Source: Pelomonas sp. CA6 (lineage in GTDB: Bacteria > Pseudomonadota > Gammaproteobacteria > Burkholderiales > Burkholderiaceae_C). From it: DNA of 64,000 nucleotides. The translations under genes and the position numbers were made by a program. The notes under the pieces were generated by a model. That model was not told the origin of the DNA, made no database searches, and saw nothing but the letters and a program-made list of their open reading frames with translations. The DNA lies in NCBI RefSeq assembly GCF_022549225.1, contig NZ_JAKZFD010000009.1, forward strand, positions 186,001 through 250,000. The letters run 5' to 3'. Below, one piece after another: positions 1-9,690 of the stretch (its first letter is position 1; each line of letters starts with the position of its first letter).

Positions 1-375
1 CAGAAAGGGCGACAGCAGATGCCCTTCGAGGTGATGGACCGCCAGCGTGGGCCGCTCCAGCGCGGCCGCCAGCGACACGGCGACGCCCGCGCCCACGAGC
101 AGCGCGCCAGCCAGCCCCGGCCCCTGGGTGTAGGCCACGAGGTCAATGTCCTGCAGGCGGCAACCGGCCTGCTGCATCACTTCGCGGGTCAGGGGCAACA
201 CGCGCCGGATGTGATCGCGGGAGGCCAGCTCCGGCACCACGCCGCCGTAGGCCTGGTGCATCGCGATCTGGCTGTGCAGCGCATGCGCCAGCAGCCGCGG
301 CGTGCCGGCGCCGCTGGCGTCGACCAGCGCCACGCCGGTCTCGTCGCAGGAAGATTCGATGCCCAGGACCCGCAT
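1..375 (-). CDS. tsaD: tRNA N6-threonylcarbamoyladenosine synthesis protein TsaD, N-terminal part (cut by window edge)
   Basis: TsaD transfers the threonylcarbamoyl group from TC-AMP to A37 of ANN-decoding tRNAs, working with TsaB and TsaE in the cytoplasm. The 125 codons present begin [19 protein letters not shown], the family's ASKHA-type N-terminus, and contain HHLEGH near residues 114-119, the metal-binding His pair. The C-terminal two thirds lie outside the window. The start ATG sits only 2 nt after the fdx stop (TGA-GC-ATG), so it is probably translated from the isc transcript. The identification is secure; the missing end means integrity cannot be judged. Confidence 0.95.
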   Translation of the reverse strand, partial: MRVLGIESSCDETGVALVDASGAGTPRLLAHALHSQIAMHQAYGGVVPELASRDHIRRVLPLTREVMQQAGCRLQDIDLVAYTQGPGLAGALLVGAGVAVSLAAALERPTLAVHHLEGHLLSPFL

Positions 376-377
376 GC

Positions 378-716
378 TCAGTGCTTTTCCTTGGCGTGGT
401 TGATGGAGTACTTGGGGATCTCCACCGTCACGTCGGTGTTGGCCAGGATGGCCTGGCAGGACAGGCGCGAGTTGGCCTCCAGCCCCCAGGCGCGGTCCAG
501 CATGTCTTCCTCGTTCTCCTCCATCTCGGACAGCGAGGCAAAGCCCTCGCGCACGATCACGTGGCAGGTGGTGCAGGCACAGACCTGATCGCAGGCGTGC
601 TCGATCTCCACGCCGTTGTCCAGCAGAGCCTCGCAGATGGAGGTGCCGGCCGGCGCCTGCACCGTCTTGCCCTCGGGGCAGTACTCGGGATGGGGAAGGA
701 TCTTGATGATGGGCAT
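378..716 (-). CDS. fdx: ISC-type [2Fe-2S] ferredoxin
   Basis: A 112-residue adrenodoxin-type ferredoxin that supplies electrons for cluster assembly on IscU. The ligands C42, C48, C51 and C87 are in the same positions as in E. coli Fdx, with the family motif C-x5-C-x2-C followed by a distal Cys in SRLSCQ. It lies 19 nt downstream of hscA in the canonical order hscB-hscA-fdx. iscX, which follows fdx in enterobacteria, is absent; tsaD follows instead. Confidence 0.97.
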   Translation of the reverse strand: MPIIKILPHPEYCPEGKTVQAPAGTSICEALLDNGVEIEHACDQVCACTTCHVIVREGFASLSEMEENEEDMLDRAWGLEANSRLSCQAILANTDVTVEIPKYSINHAKEKH

Positions 717-735
717 GGGTTGTCCTGATGCTGAC

Positions 736-2604
736 TCAGACCTGGTCGATGCTGCGCCCGGTCAGGGCTTGCTGAATGCCGCGGTTCATGCGCGCGGCGG
801 CAAAGGCCTCGGTGCCCTTGGCCAGCGCCTCGGTGGCGGCCTCGATGGCGTTGGCATCGCTGCCGGCCGCCGCTTCCACCATGCGATGGGCCAGCGCCGC
901 GATATCGGCATGCTCGGCCTCCGACAGCAGGTCGCCGTCGGCCGCCAGCGCGCTCTGCGTGGCGAGCAGCATGCGCTCGGCCTCCACCTGGGCCTCGCGC
1001 AGCTTGCGAGCCTGCATATCGGACTCGGCGCTGTCGAAGCCTTCACGCAGCATGCCGGCGATCTGTTCGTCGGACAGCCCGTAGCTGGGCTTGACCTGAA
1101 CCGACGCCTGCACGCCGGAGCCCAGTTCCTGGGCCGACACGCTGAGCAGGCCGTCGGCGTCGACCTGGAAGCTGACGCGTATGCGCGCGGCCCCGGCGGC
1201 CATGGGCGGAATCCCACGCAGCTCGAAGCGCGCCAGCGAGCGGCACTCGCTGACCAACTCGCGTTCGCCCTGCAGCACATGCAGCGCCAGCGCGGTCTGG
1301 CCGTCCTTGAAGGTGGTGAAGTCCTGGGCGCGCGCCACCGGGATGGTGGCGTTGCGCTCGATGATGCGCTCGACCAAGCCGCCCATGGTCTCCAGCCCCA
1401 GCGACAGCGGGATCACGTCCAGCAGCAGGATCTCACCGTCGCTGTTATTGCCGGCCAGCAGGTTGGCCTGGATGGCGGCGCCCAGCGCGACCACTTCGTC
1501 CGGATTCAGATTGGTCAACACCTTGGCCGCGCCGTCGGGGCCGAAGTGATCGCCGATCGCGCGGCGTACGCAGGGCATGCGCGTGGAGCCGCCCACCATC
1601 ACGACCCCTTGCACGTCCTCGGGGCGCACCCGGGCATCGCGCAGCACGCGGCGCACCACGGCCAGGGTCCTCGCCACCAGGGGCTGGGTGAGCGTTTCGA
1701 ACTGGACGCGGCTGACCTCCAGGCTGAGTGCCCCGGTTGAAAGCTCGGCGCTCAGGGTGCTGCGGTCCGCGTCGGTCAGCGCCTCCTTGGCCCGGCGCGC
1801 GGCGACCAGCACGCGGCGCTTATCCTGGGCGCTGACCGCGATGAGCCCGGCCTGCGCCAGGGCCCAGTCGGCCAGCGCGCGGTCGAAGTCGTCGCCTCCC
1901 AACTGGGCATCGCCACCGGTGGAGACGACCTCGAACACACCGCGCGTCAGGCGCAGCAGCGAAATGTCGAAAGTGCCACCGCCCAGGTCATAGACGGCAT
2001 AGAGCCCCTCGCTGCCGTTGTCCAGCCCATAGGCGATGGCGGCGGCCGTCGGTTCGTTGATCAGGCGCAGCACATTCAGACCCGCGAGCTGGGCCGCATC
2101 CTTGGTGGCCTGGCGCTGCGCGTCGTCGAAATAGGCTGGCACGGTGATCACCGCGCCGAACAGGTCATCATCGAAGCTGTCCTCGGCGCGCTGGCGCAGG
2201 GTGGCCAGAATCTCCGCAGAGATTTCCACCGGCGACTTGGCACCCTCGCGCGTCATCAGGCTGAGCATGCCCGGCGTGTCCTCGAACTGATAGGGCAGCT
2301 TCGCGCGGTCGGCCACATCGACTACGCGGCGCCCCATGAAACGCTTGACCGAGACGATGGTGTTTTCCGGGTCCTCGCCCTGCGCGGCCAGCGCGTCGAA
2401 GCCGATCTGGCGTCGCCCCTCGGGCAGCACGCGCACCGCGGACGGCAGGATCACCCGCCCCTGCTCGTCCGGCAGGCATTCGGCGACGCCGTGTCGCATC
2501 GCGGCCACCAGCGAATGGGTCGTCCCCAGGTCTATGCCCACTGCAATGCGGCGCTGATGCGGGTCGGGAGATGCGCCGGGTTCGGAAATCTGTAGCAATG
2601 CCAT
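736..2604 (-). CDS. hscA: Fe-S assembly chaperone HscA (Hsp70 family)
   Basis: A 622-residue specialised Hsp70 that uses ATP to drive cluster release from IscU after recognising its LPPVK motif. Visible Hsp70 motifs are the phosphate-1 loop [13 protein letters not shown] near residue 23, [13 protein letters not shown] near residue 205, and [10 protein letters not shown] near residue 340, followed by a substrate-binding domain and a helical lid. The length matches E. coli HscA (616). It begins 4 nt after hscB ends, so the J-protein and its Hsp70 partner are translated together. Confidence 0.97.
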   Translation of the reverse strand: MALLQISEPGASPDPHQRRIAVGIDLGTTHSLVAAMRHGVAECLPDEQGRVILPSAVRVLPEGRRQIGFDALAAQGEDPENTIVSVKRFMGRRVVDVADRAKLPYQFEDTPGMLSLMTREGAKSPVEISAEILATLRQRAEDSFDDDLFGAVITVPAYFDDAQRQATKDAAQLAGLNVLRLINEPTAAAIAYGLDNGSEGLYAVYDLGGGTFDISLLRLTRGVFEVVSTGGDAQLGGDDFDRALADWALAQAGLIAVSAQDKRRVLVAARRAKEALTDADRSTLSAELSTGALSLEVSRVQFETLTQPLVARTLAVVRRVLRDARVRPEDVQGVVMVGGSTRMPCVRRAIGDHFGPDGAAKVLTNLNPDEVVALGAAIQANLLAGNNSDGEILLLDVIPLSLGLETMGGLVERIIERNATIPVARAQDFTTFKDGQTALALHVLQGERELVSECRSLARFELRGIPPMAAGAARIRVSFQVDADGLLSVSAQELGSGVQASVQVKPSYGLSDEQIAGMLREGFDSAESDMQARKLREAQVEAERMLLATQSALAADGDLLSEAEHADIAALAHRMVEAAAGSDANAIEAATEALAKGTEAFAAARMNRGIQQALTGRSIDQV

Positions 2605-2608
2605 GGTC

Positions 2609-3127
2609 TTATTGTCCCAACGCTTCCAAGCGTTGATCGATGTCGGAGCGGAACCGGGTGATGAACATCAAAGCCCGCACCGCCTGGGCGGCGGCGGCGG
2701 GCTCGCCCAACTCGTCCAGCTGCCGCCCCGCCTCGGCCAACAGCGCACGCTCGCGCTGCGCAACTTCGTCATCCAGCCGCTGCACGGTTTCGGCATCGGC
2801 GGCCTCGTCCAGCGCCTCGCGCCACTGCATCTGCTCCATCAGGAAGGATGCCGGCATGCGCGTGTTCTCATGCGCCTGGATGGGCGCGCCGCGCAACTCG
2901 CACAGATACGCGGCGCGTTTGAGCGGGTCGCGCAGGCGCTGATGCGCCTCGTTGACGCGCAAAGCCCATTGCATGGCCATGCGCTGGGCCGCGCCGCCCT
3001 CGGCAACGAATTTGTCGGGATGCACGCGGGCCGCCAGTTGCTTCCAGCGCGCGGCGATTTCCGCGCCGTCCTGCGCAAAGCGCTGCGGCAGGCCGAACAG
3101 GCTGAAATCGTCGTCGTCTAGCTTCAT
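2609..3127 (-). CDS. hscB: Fe-S assembly co-chaperone HscB (J-protein)
   Basis: A 172-residue J-domain protein that delivers IscU to HscA and stimulates its ATPase. The J-domain HPD motif is at residues 36-38 (ARVHPDKF). The C-terminal half is the acidic three-helix IscU-binding domain, with the family signature [13 protein letters not shown]. Size and order (iscA-hscB-hscA) are canonical. The 142-nt gap back to iscA is the widest inside the cluster; it contains an inverted, GC-rich stretch but no clear terminator. Confidence 0.96.
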   Translation of the reverse strand: MKLDDDDFSLFGLPQRFAQDGAEIAARWKQLAARVHPDKFVAEGGAAQRMAMQWALRVNEAHQRLRDPLKRAAYLCELRGAPIQAHENTRMPASFLMEQMQWREALDEAADAETVQRLDDEVAQRERALLAEAGRQLDELGEPAAAAQAVRALMFITRFRSDIDQRLEALGQ

Positions 3128-3269
3128 GGCATCAGGCTTGTCGCTGTCTCGGACGCCGGCAGGCGGCTCCGGAATGAAAAAGCGCGGCCCTGCCGCGCCT
3201 CGGTGGAAGCTCGCCCCGGGCGTACGCCTGCAGGACCGCCTCCGTCAGGCCCGTCGGCTCAATCCATCG

Positions 3270-3593
3270 TCAGACGCGGAAGGACTCGCCGCAGCCGCAG
3301 CGGTCCTTCTCGCGCGGGTTGCGGAACTTGAAGCCCTCGTTGAGCCCCTCGCGGACAAAGTCCAGCTCGGTGCCATCCAGGTAAGGCAGGCTCTTGGGGT
3401 CAATCAGCACCTTGACGCCATGACCCTCGAAGACCACATCCTCGGGCGCGATCTCGTCGGCGTACTCCAGCTTGTAGGCCAAGCCCGAGCAGCCGGTGGT
3501 CTTCACACCCAGGCGCACGCCCACGCCACGCCCTCTCTTGCTGATGTAGCGGGTCACATGCCGTGCGGCGGCTTCGGTCAGGGTGACTGCCAT
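3270..3593 (-). CDS. iscA: A-type Fe-S carrier protein IscA
   Basis: A 107-residue A-type carrier that accepts and delivers Fe-S clusters. Cluster ligands C35, C99 and C101 (TTGCSG and CGCG) match E. coli IscA. The frame stays open upstream into the iscU region, but [12 protein letters not shown] is chosen as the start because it gives the family length and has GGAAGGA a few bases upstream. It lies 28 nt after iscU. Confidence 0.96.
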   Translation of the reverse strand: MAVTLTEAAARHVTRYISKRGRGVGVRLGVKTTGCSGLAYKLEYADEIAPEDVVFEGHGVKVLIDPKSLPYLDGTELDFVREGLNEGFKFRNPREKDRCGCGESFRV

Positions 3594-3621
3594 CTTGTCC
3601 TTCCGTCTGCGTTCAGGGGCT

Positions 3622-4008
3622 TCAGGCCGTGTGCTTGGCGCGGTAGTCGTCCACCGCGGCCTTGATGGCGTCCTCGGCGAGGATGGAGCAGTGGATCTTG
3701 ACCGGCGGCAACGCCAGCTCCTCGGCGATCTGCGTGTTCTTGATCGACAGCGCCTCATCCAGGCTCTTGCCCTTCACCCATTCGGTGACCAGCGAGCTCG
3801 AGGCGATCGCCGAACCGCAACCGTAGGTCTTGAACTTCGCGTCCTCGATCAGCCCGGTGGCCGGGTTGACCTTGATCTGCAGCTTCATCACGTCGCCACA
3901 GGCGGGCGCCCCCACCATGCCGGTCCCGACCGAATCGTCGCCCTTCTCGAAGGCGCCGACGTTGCGCGGGTTTTCATAGTGGTCGATGACTTTGTCGCTG
4001 TATGCCAT
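3622..4008 (-). CDS. iscU: Fe-S cluster scaffold protein IscU
   Basis: A 128-residue scaffold on which the nascent [2Fe-2S] cluster is built from IscS-derived sulfur. The ligands C37, D39, C64 and the pair H106-C107 are present, and the HscA recognition motif LPPVK is at residues 100-104. AGGAG lies 7 nt before the ATG, and the iscS stop is 15 nt upstream. All catalytic features of the family are intact. Confidence 0.98.
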   Translation of the reverse strand: MAYSDKVIDHYENPRNVGAFEKGDDSVGTGMVGAPACGDVMKLQIKVNPATGLIEDAKFKTYGCGSAIASSSLVTEWVKGKSLDEALSIKNTQIAEELALPPVKIHCSILAEDAIKAAVDDYRAKHTA

Positions 4009-4023
4009 GTTGATACTCCTTGT

Positions 4024-5244
4024 TCAATGGGCCGCCCACTGGATGGTGCTGAGGTCCACGCCATCCTTGTACATGTCCCACAGCGGCGACAGCTCGCGCA
4101 GTTTCGCGACCCTGTCCTTCAGCTGGCTGACCGCGAAATCGATCTCCTCTTCGGTCGTGAAACGGCCAATGGTCATGCGCAGCGAGGAATGCGCCAACTC
4201 GTCGCTGCGGCCCAGTGCGCGCAGCACGTAGCTGGGCTCCAGGCTGGCGGAGGTGCAGGCCGATCCCGAGGACACGGCAATGCCCTTGATGCCCATGATC
4301 AGCGACTCGCCTTCGACATAGTTGAAGGAGGCGTTCACGTTGTGGGGCACGCGCCGGCTCAGGTCGCCGTTGATGAACACCTGTTCGATGTCCGCCAATC
4401 CGTCCAGCAGGCGCTGCTGCAGCGCGCGAATGCGGGGCAGCTCGGTGGCCATTTCCTCGCGGGCGATTCGGAAAGCCTCGCCCATGCCGACGATCTGGTG
4501 CGTGGGCAGCGTGCCCGAACGCAGGCCGCGCTCGTGACCGCCGCCGTGCATCTGCGCCTCCAGGCGCACACGCGGCTTGCGGCGCACATACAGCGCGCCA
4601 ATGCCCTTGGGGCCATAGGACTTGTGCGAGGCCAGACTCATCAGGTCCACCGGCAGGGTCGCCAGGTCGATCTCGACCTTGCCGGTCGCCTGCGCCGCAT
4701 CGACATGGAACACAATGCCCTTCTCGCGGCAGATCGTGCCCAGCGCCGTGATGTCCTGAATCACGCCGATCTCATTGTTGACGAACATCACCGAGGCCAG
4801 GATGGTGTCGGGGCGGATCGCGGCCTTGAAGGCGTCCAGGTCCAGCAGGCCGTTTTCCTGCACGTCCAGGTAGCTCACCTCGAAGCCCTGGCGCTCCAGT
4901 TCGCGCATCGGATCCAGCACGGCCTTGTGCTCGGTCTTGACGGTGATCAGGTGTTTGCCACGGCTCTGGTAGAAATGCGCCGCGCCCTTCACGGCCAGGT
5001 TGTTGGACTCGGTGGCACCCGAGGTCCAGACGATCTCGCGCGGGTCGGCTCCGATCAGCGCGGCGACTTGGCCGCGCGCCTTCTCGACGGCCTCCTCGGC
5101 CTCCCAACCCCAGGCATGGCTGCGTGACGCCGGATTGCCGAAGTGCTCGCGCAACCAGGGAATCATCGCGTCGACGACACGCGGGTCCACCGGCGTGGTG
5201 GCACCGTAGTCCATGTAGATGGGGAAGTGAGGCGTCATGTCCAT
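4024..5244 (-). CDS. iscS: cysteine desulfurase IscS
   Basis: A 406-residue PLP enzyme (class V aminotransferase fold) converting cysteine to alanine and an enzyme-bound persulfide, which feeds IscU and also tRNA thiolation. The PLP lysine is in [12 protein letters not shown] and the catalytic mobile-loop cysteine in [17 protein letters not shown]. The N-terminal [13 protein letters not shown] is typical. It follows iscR after 34 nt with no terminator, so IscR autoregulation should set its level. Confidence 0.98.
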   Translation of the reverse strand: MDMTPHFPIYMDYGATTPVDPRVVDAMIPWLREHFGNPASRSHAWGWEAEEAVEKARGQVAALIGADPREIVWTSGATESNNLAVKGAAHFYQSRGKHLITVKTEHKAVLDPMRELERQGFEVSYLDVQENGLLDLDAFKAAIRPDTILASVMFVNNEIGVIQDITALGTICREKGIVFHVDAAQATGKVEIDLATLPVDLMSLASHKSYGPKGIGALYVRRKPRVRLEAQMHGGGHERGLRSGTLPTHQIVGMGEAFRIAREEMATELPRIRALQQRLLDGLADIEQVFINGDLSRRVPHNVNASFNYVEGESLIMGIKGIAVSSGSACTSASLEPSYVLRALGRSDELAHSSLRMTIGRFTTEEEIDFAVSQLKDRVAKLRELSPLWDMYKDGVDLSTIQWAAH

Positions 5245-5278
5245 GGGAGGAGACCTGTTTTTGTTCTCGAGAGAGGGG

Positions 5279-5812
5279 TTACTTGCTCAGCGCGTTGCCC
5301 AGTGCGAAGACCGAGTTCGGCGCGGTAATGCGGATGGGCTTGACCACGGGGGTGCTGGAGATCGCGCGCTTGATCGGCGCCTCCTCGACCGTGACGCCCT
5401 TGGCGAGTTGGTCGTCGACCAGCTTGCGCAGCGTGACCGAGTCCAGGTACTCGATCATCTTGTTGTTCAGCGCCGTCCACAGGTCATGCGTGATGCAGCG
5501 ACCGGCGTCGTCGCCCATGCAGTTTTCCTTGCCGCCGCAGCCGGTGGCGTCAATGGGCTCATCGACGGCAACGATGATGTCAGCCACGGTGATCTCGTCC
5601 GAACGCCGGCCCAGCGAATAACCGCCGCCCGGGCCCCGGGTGCTCTCCACGAGCTGGTGCCGGCGCAGCTTGCCGAACAGCTGCTCCAGATAGGACAGCG
5701 AAATTTGCTGGCGCTGGCTGATGGCGGCCAGCGCGACCGGGCCGCTGTTCTCGCGCAGAGCCAAATCGATCATCGCCGTGACCGCAAAACGACCTTTGGT
5801 GGTGAGACGCAT
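5279..5812 (-). CDS. iscR: Fe-S-sensing Rrf2 repressor IscR
   Basis: A 177-residue Rrf2-family regulator that represses the isc promoter when it holds a [2Fe-2S] cluster. The winged helix spans residues 1-80 with the recognition segment [28 protein letters not shown]. Ligand candidates are C92, C98, C106 and H109; the last two sit two residues later than in E. coli (C104/H107) because of an insertion in the C-x7-C loop. It is first in the operon; GGAGG lies just upstream of the ATG. Confidence 0.97.
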   Translation of the reverse strand: MRLTTKGRFAVTAMIDLALRENSGPVALAAISQRQQISLSYLEQLFGKLRRHQLVESTRGPGGGYSLGRRSDEITVADIIVAVDEPIDATGCGGKENCMGDDAGRCITHDLWTALNNKMIEYLDSVTLRKLVDDQLAKGVTVEEAPIKRAISSTPVVKPIRITAPNSVFALGNALSK

Positions 5813-5913
5813 CAGAGTCCTCCTTGACCCGCCAGGGCCTTCATACCGTGGACGGAAGCCCTGGCACAGAACCTCCGAAGCAACAGGAGTCGGCCACTAG
5901 GACTAACCCTTGT

Positions 5914-5936
5914 TATGCCCGAGCATTTTACTCAAT
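5914..5936 (-). promoter_or_regulatory. candidate IscR box overlapping the isc promoter
   Basis: On the minus strand the sequence reads TTGAGTAAAATGCTCGGGCAT, 100 nt upstream of iscR. It resembles the imperfect dyad of type-1 IscR sites in proteobacteria, and the TAAAAT inside it could serve as a -10 element. That IscR binds here is inference from position and resemblance. Confidence 0.6.
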
Positions 5937-6013
5937 TAATTCGAGACTTGCTTGGGACCGGCTGCGGGCGCCGATGAGCCCACGCCCGCAGTCGGGTCTT
6001 TGCATAGGCGACA

Positions 6014-6032
6014 GGGGCGGATGTTCCGCCCC
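6014..6032 (-). terminator. stem-loop downstream of uvrB
   Basis: A perfect 8-bp stem GGGGCGGA/TCCGCCCC with a 3-nt loop lies 12 nt past the uvrB stop. There is no clear U-tract on the minus strand, so intrinsic termination is uncertain. Confidence 0.45.
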
Positions 6033-6043
6033 GTCTTCGGCGT

Positions 6044-8173
6044 TCAGGCGGCTTTGGCCGCCCCAATGGGCACCACATTGTCGTGGACCGCGGCGCCGAA
6101 AGCCTGTTCGCGCAGCTGCGCCAGTTGGTCGCGCAGGCGAGCGGCCTTTTCGAACTCCAGGTTGCGCGCGTGTTCCAGCATCTGCTTTTCGAGCTGCGCG
6201 ATGCGCTTGCCCAGGTCTTTCTCGCTGAGCGCCTCCACCTCGGCCGTGTCGTGCAGCACCTTGTCCTGGTCGCGCCCCGGCTTGTCGCTGTACACGCCGT
6301 CGATCAATTCCTTGATGCGCTTGACCACGCCGCGCGGCGTGATGCCATTCGCCTCGTTGAAGGCGATCTGCTTGGCACGGCGGCGCTCGGTTTCGTCGAT
6401 CGCGCGGCGCATGGAGTCGGTGATTTTGTCGGCATAGAGGATGGCCTTGCCGTTCAGGTTGCGCGCCGCCCGGCCTATGGTCTGGATCAGGCTGCGCTCG
6501 GAGCGCAGAAAGCCTTCTTTGTCGGCATCCAGGATGGCGACCAGCGAAACCTCGGGAATGTCCAAGCCCTCGCGCAGCAGGTTGATGCCCACCAGCACGT
6601 CGAAGGTTCCCAGGCGCAGATCGCGCAGGATTTCCACCCGCTCCACGGTGTCCACGTCCGAATGCAGATAGCGGACCTTGACGCCGTTGTCGGTCAGGTA
6701 TTCGGTCAGCTGCTCCGCCATGCGCTTGGTCAGCGTCGTGATCAGCACACGGTCGCCCTGCTCCACGCGTTCGCGGATCTCCTGCAGCACGTCATCCACC
6801 TGGTGGGTGGCCGGACGCACCTCCACCACCGGGTCCACCAGCCCGGTGGGCCGCACCACTTGTTCGACGATCTGTCCGGCGTTCTTCTGTTCGTAGTCAG
6901 CCGGCGTCGCGGACACGAAGATGACCTGGCGCATCTTGCGCTCGAATTCGGCGAACTTCAGCGGCCGGTTGTCCAGTGCCGATGGCAGGCGGAAGCCGTA
7001 TTCCACCAGCGTGGTCTTGCGCGCCCGGTCGCCGTTGTACATGCCGCCGAACTGCCCCAGCGTGACATGGCTCTCGTCCACCAGCATCAGTGCATCGGGC
7101 GGCAGATAGTCCACCAGCGTGGGCGGCGCCTCGCCGGGCTGGGCACCGGACAGGTGGCGGGTGTAGTTCTCAATGCCCTTGCAGTGCCCCACCTCCTGGA
7201 GCATCTCCAGGTCGAAGCGGGTGCGCTGTTCCAGGCGCTGCGCCTCGACCAGCTTGCCTTCCTTGACGAAGAAGCCCACGCGCTCGCGCAGCTCCTCCTT
7301 GATCGTTTCCACCGCCGCCAGCACGCGCTCGCGCGGCGTGACGTAGTGACTGGACGGGTAGACGGTGAAGCGGGGAATCTTCTGCCGCACATGGCCGGTC
7401 AACGGATCGAAGAGCTGCAAGCCCTCCACCTCGTCGTCGAACAGCTCGATGCGCAGGGCCAGCTCCGAATGCTCGGCGGGGAAGACATCGATGGTGTCAC
7501 CGCGCACACGGAAATGGCCGCGGGTGAATTCCATCTCGTTGCGCGTGTACTGCATGCGCGCCAGCTGCGCGATCACCTCGCGCTGACCCATCTTGTCGCC
7601 AACGCGCAGGGTCATCACCATCTGGTGGTAATCGCTCGGGTTGCCGATGCCGTAGATCGCCGACACCGAGGCCACGATGATCACGTCGCGCCGCTCCAGC
7701 AGGCTTTTGGTGCAAGACAGGCGCAGCTGCTCGATCTGCTCGTTGATCGCGCTGTCCTTCTCGATGAAGAGGTCGCGCTGAGGCACATAGGCCTCGGGCT
7801 GGTAGTAGTCGTAGTAGGAGACAAAGTACTCCACCGCGTTCTTGGGAAAGAACTCGCGGAACTCGCTGTACAGCTGGGCCGCCAGGGTCTTGTTGTGCGC
7901 GAACACGATGGCCGGCCGCCCCAGTCGGGCAATGACGTTGGCCATCGTGAAGGTCTTGCCCGACCCGGTCACGCCCAGCAGGGTCTGGAAGGACAGGCCA
8001 TCCTCCACGCCCTCCACCAACTGAGCGATCGCCGTCGGCTGATCGCCCGCGGGCGGATAGGGCTGGAAGAGCTGGAAGGGCGATCCTTCGAATGTGACGA
8101 ACTCGCCCTTCGGCGCCTCCTGCTCGGCGGCGTGCACCTCTGGGGAGGACGGGGCAAGAGAGGACTGGCTCAT
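6044..8173 (-). CDS. uvrB: excinuclease ABC subunit B
   Basis: UvrB is the damage-verification helicase of nucleotide excision repair, loaded by UvrA and cut-licensed with UvrC. The product (709 residues from this start) has Walker [14 protein letters not shown], the beta-hairpin region [15 protein letters not shown] (here FVSYYDYYQ), the DESH box (LMLVDESH), helicase motif VI (QTIGRAARN), and a C-terminal UVR motif ending near LRDQLAQLR. An ATG eight codons upstream (8197) is in frame, but this one has AGGGA at the right spacing. It is transcribed alone, divergent from the aminotransferase gene. Confidence 0.97.
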   Translation of the reverse strand: MSQSSLAPSSPEVHAAEQEAPKGEFVTFEGSPFQLFQPYPPAGDQPTAIAQLVEGVEDGLSFQTLLGVTGSGKTFTMANVIARLGRPAIVFAHNKTLAAQLYSEFREFFPKNAVEYFVSYYDYYQPEAYVPQRDLFIEKDSAINEQIEQLRLSCTKSLLERRDVIIVASVSAIYGIGNPSDYHQMVMTLRVGDKMGQREVIAQLARMQYTRNEMEFTRGHFRVRGDTIDVFPAEHSELALRIELFDDEVEGLQLFDPLTGHVRQKIPRFTVYPSSHYVTPRERVLAAVETIKEELRERVGFFVKEGKLVEAQRLEQRTRFDLEMLQEVGHCKGIENYTRHLSGAQPGEAPPTLVDYLPPDALMLVDESHVTLGQFGGMYNGDRARKTTLVEYGFRLPSALDNRPLKFAEFERKMRQVIFVSATPADYEQKNAGQIVEQVVRPTGLVDPVVEVRPATHQVDDVLQEIRERVEQGDRVLITTLTKRMAEQLTEYLTDNGVKVRYLHSDVDTVERVEILRDLRLGTFDVLVGINLLREGLDIPEVSLVAILDADKEGFLRSERSLIQTIGRAARNLNGKAILYADKITDSMRRAIDETERRRAKQIAFNEANGITPRGVVKRIKELIDGVYSDKPGRDQDKVLHDTAEVEALSEKDLGKRIAQLEKQMLEHARNLEFEKAARLRDQLAQLREQAFGAAVHDNVVPIGAAKAA

Positions 8174-8318
8174 CGGGGATTCCCTGGGTATCGGCATCCG
8201 GGCTGCCTACAATGGACGCGCTCTGCCGGGCCTGAAACCCGACAGCGTAGCGCAGCCGGCCGCCCGCTGCCGGGACCTGCCCCTTTGTCTCTTGCCAACG
8301 CACTGTCAGGAAGCTTTC

Positions 8319-9521
8319 ATGTCCTTGTTCGCCGCCGTCGCCATGGCCCCCCGCGATCCCATCCTGGGTCTGAACGAGCAGTTCAACGCCGACCCCAATC
8401 CCAACAAGGTGAACCTGGGGGTGGGGGTCTACTACGACGACAACGGCAAGCTGCCGCTGCTGGCCTGCGTGGCCGAGGCCGAGGCACAGATGCTGGCCGC
8501 CCCCAAGGCGCGCGGCTATCTGCCCATCGACGGCATCGCCGCCTATGACCAGGCCGTGCAAGGCCTGGTGTTCGGCGCCGACAGCGAGGCAGTGAAGTCC
8601 AAGCGCGTCGCCACCGTGCAGGCGCTGGGCGGCACCGGCGGCCTGAAGATCGGCGCGGACTTCCTGAAGAAGCTCAACCCGGACGCCAAGGTGCTGATCT
8701 CGGACCCGTCCTGGGAGAACCATCGCGCGCTGTTCACGAACGCGGGCTTCACGGTCGAGACCTACCCCTATTACGACGCCGCCGCGCGCGGCATCAACGT
8801 CGAGGGCATGCTGGCCGCGCTGAACGGTGCAGCCGCCGGCACCGTGGTCGTGCTGCACGCCTGCTGCCACAACCCGACCGGCTATGACCTGACGCCTGCG
8901 CAGTGGAACCAGGTCGTCGAGGCCGTGAAAGCGCGCAACCTGGTCGCCTTCCTGGACATGGCCTACCAGGGTTTCGGCGAAGGCATCGCCGAGGACGGCG
9001 CCGTGATCCAGCAGTTCCTGGCTGCCGGGCTGGATTTCTTCGTGTCCACCAGCTTCTCCAAGAGCTTCTCGCTGTATGGCGAACGCGTGGGCGCACTCAG
9101 CGTGGTCTGCGCCAGCAGCGAGGAAGCCGCCAAGGTGCTGTCGCAGCTCAAAATCGTGATCCGCACCAACTACTCCAACCCGCCCACCCACGGCGCCCAA
9201 GTCGTGGCCACAGTGCTGTCCACCCCGGCGCTGCGTCAGCAATGGGAGCAGGAGCTGGCCGGCATGCGCGTGCGCATCCGCCAAATGCGTGAAGCGCTGG
9301 TGACGGAACTGAAGGCCGCCGGCGTCGACGCCGACCTGAGCTTCGTGACGCGCCAGAAAGGCATGTTCAGCTACTCCGGCCTCAATGCCGAACAGATGCA
9401 GCGCCTGCGCGGCGAGTTCGGCGTCTACGGCGTGGATTCCGGCCGCATCTGCGTGGCGGCGCTGAACAGCAAGAACATCCAGGCCGTGGCCCAGGCCATG
9501 GCCACGGTGATGCGCGGCTGA
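8319..9521 (+). CDS. aromatic/aspartate aminotransferase (class I, AspC/TyrB family)
   Basis: A 400-residue PLP-dependent transaminase moving amino groups between aspartate or aromatic amino acids and 2-oxoglutarate. Family motifs are the N-terminal DPILGLNEQFNAD, HACCHNPTGYDLT (PLP-contacting Asn-Pro-Thr-Gly) and the Schiff-base lysine in STSFSKSFSLYGERVG. The frame is open far upstream, but the ATG is fixed by the family N-terminus MSLFAAV and by AGGA 8 nt before it. AspC and TyrB cannot be separated reliably from sequence alone, so no symbol is given. Confidence 0.92.
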   Translation: MSLFAAVAMAPRDPILGLNEQFNADPNPNKVNLGVGVYYDDNGKLPLLACVAEAEAQMLAAPKARGYLPIDGIAAYDQAVQGLVFGADSEAVKSKRVATVQALGGTGGLKIGADFLKKLNPDAKVLISDPSWENHRALFTNAGFTVETYPYYDAAARGINVEGMLAALNGAAAGTVVVLHACCHNPTGYDLTPAQWNQVVEAVKARNLVAFLDMAYQGFGEGIAEDGAVIQQFLAAGLDFFVSTSFSKSFSLYGERVGALSVVCASSEEAAKVLSQLKIVIRTNYSNPPTHGAQVVATVLSTPALRQQWEQELAGMRVRIRQMREALVTELKAAGVDADLSFVTRQKGMFSYSGLNAEQMQRLRGEFGVYGVDSGRICVAALNSKNIQAVAQAMATVMRG

Positions 9522-9543
9522 TCCGCCTCACGCCCCTCGCCCC

Positions 9544-9584
9544 CACGGGGCCGCCGGTAAAAGCCGGCGGCCCCGTGCTTTTTT
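9544..9584 (+). terminator. intrinsic terminator of the aminotransferase gene
   Basis: A 14-bp perfect stem (CACGGGGCCGCCGG with its complement), a 6-nt loop and a run of six T residues, 22 nt past the stop codon. This is a textbook Rho-independent terminator. Confidence 0.95.
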
Positions 9585-9690
9585 GGGGTTTGTCTGAAGC
9601 CGAAACGTCACCGGCTTGTCAGGCTTGCCTAGGGTCAAGCGCCTAGAATGCTGCATTGCACAAGGCAAGGTCCAGCCTGAGGGAAGTCCG

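Noticed and set aside
6083-8548. 820-codon plus-strand open frame across uvrB
   Set aside because: Antisense to uvrB, with composition typical of high-GC shadows (His/Gln/Leu-rich), and it crosses the real aminotransferase start.
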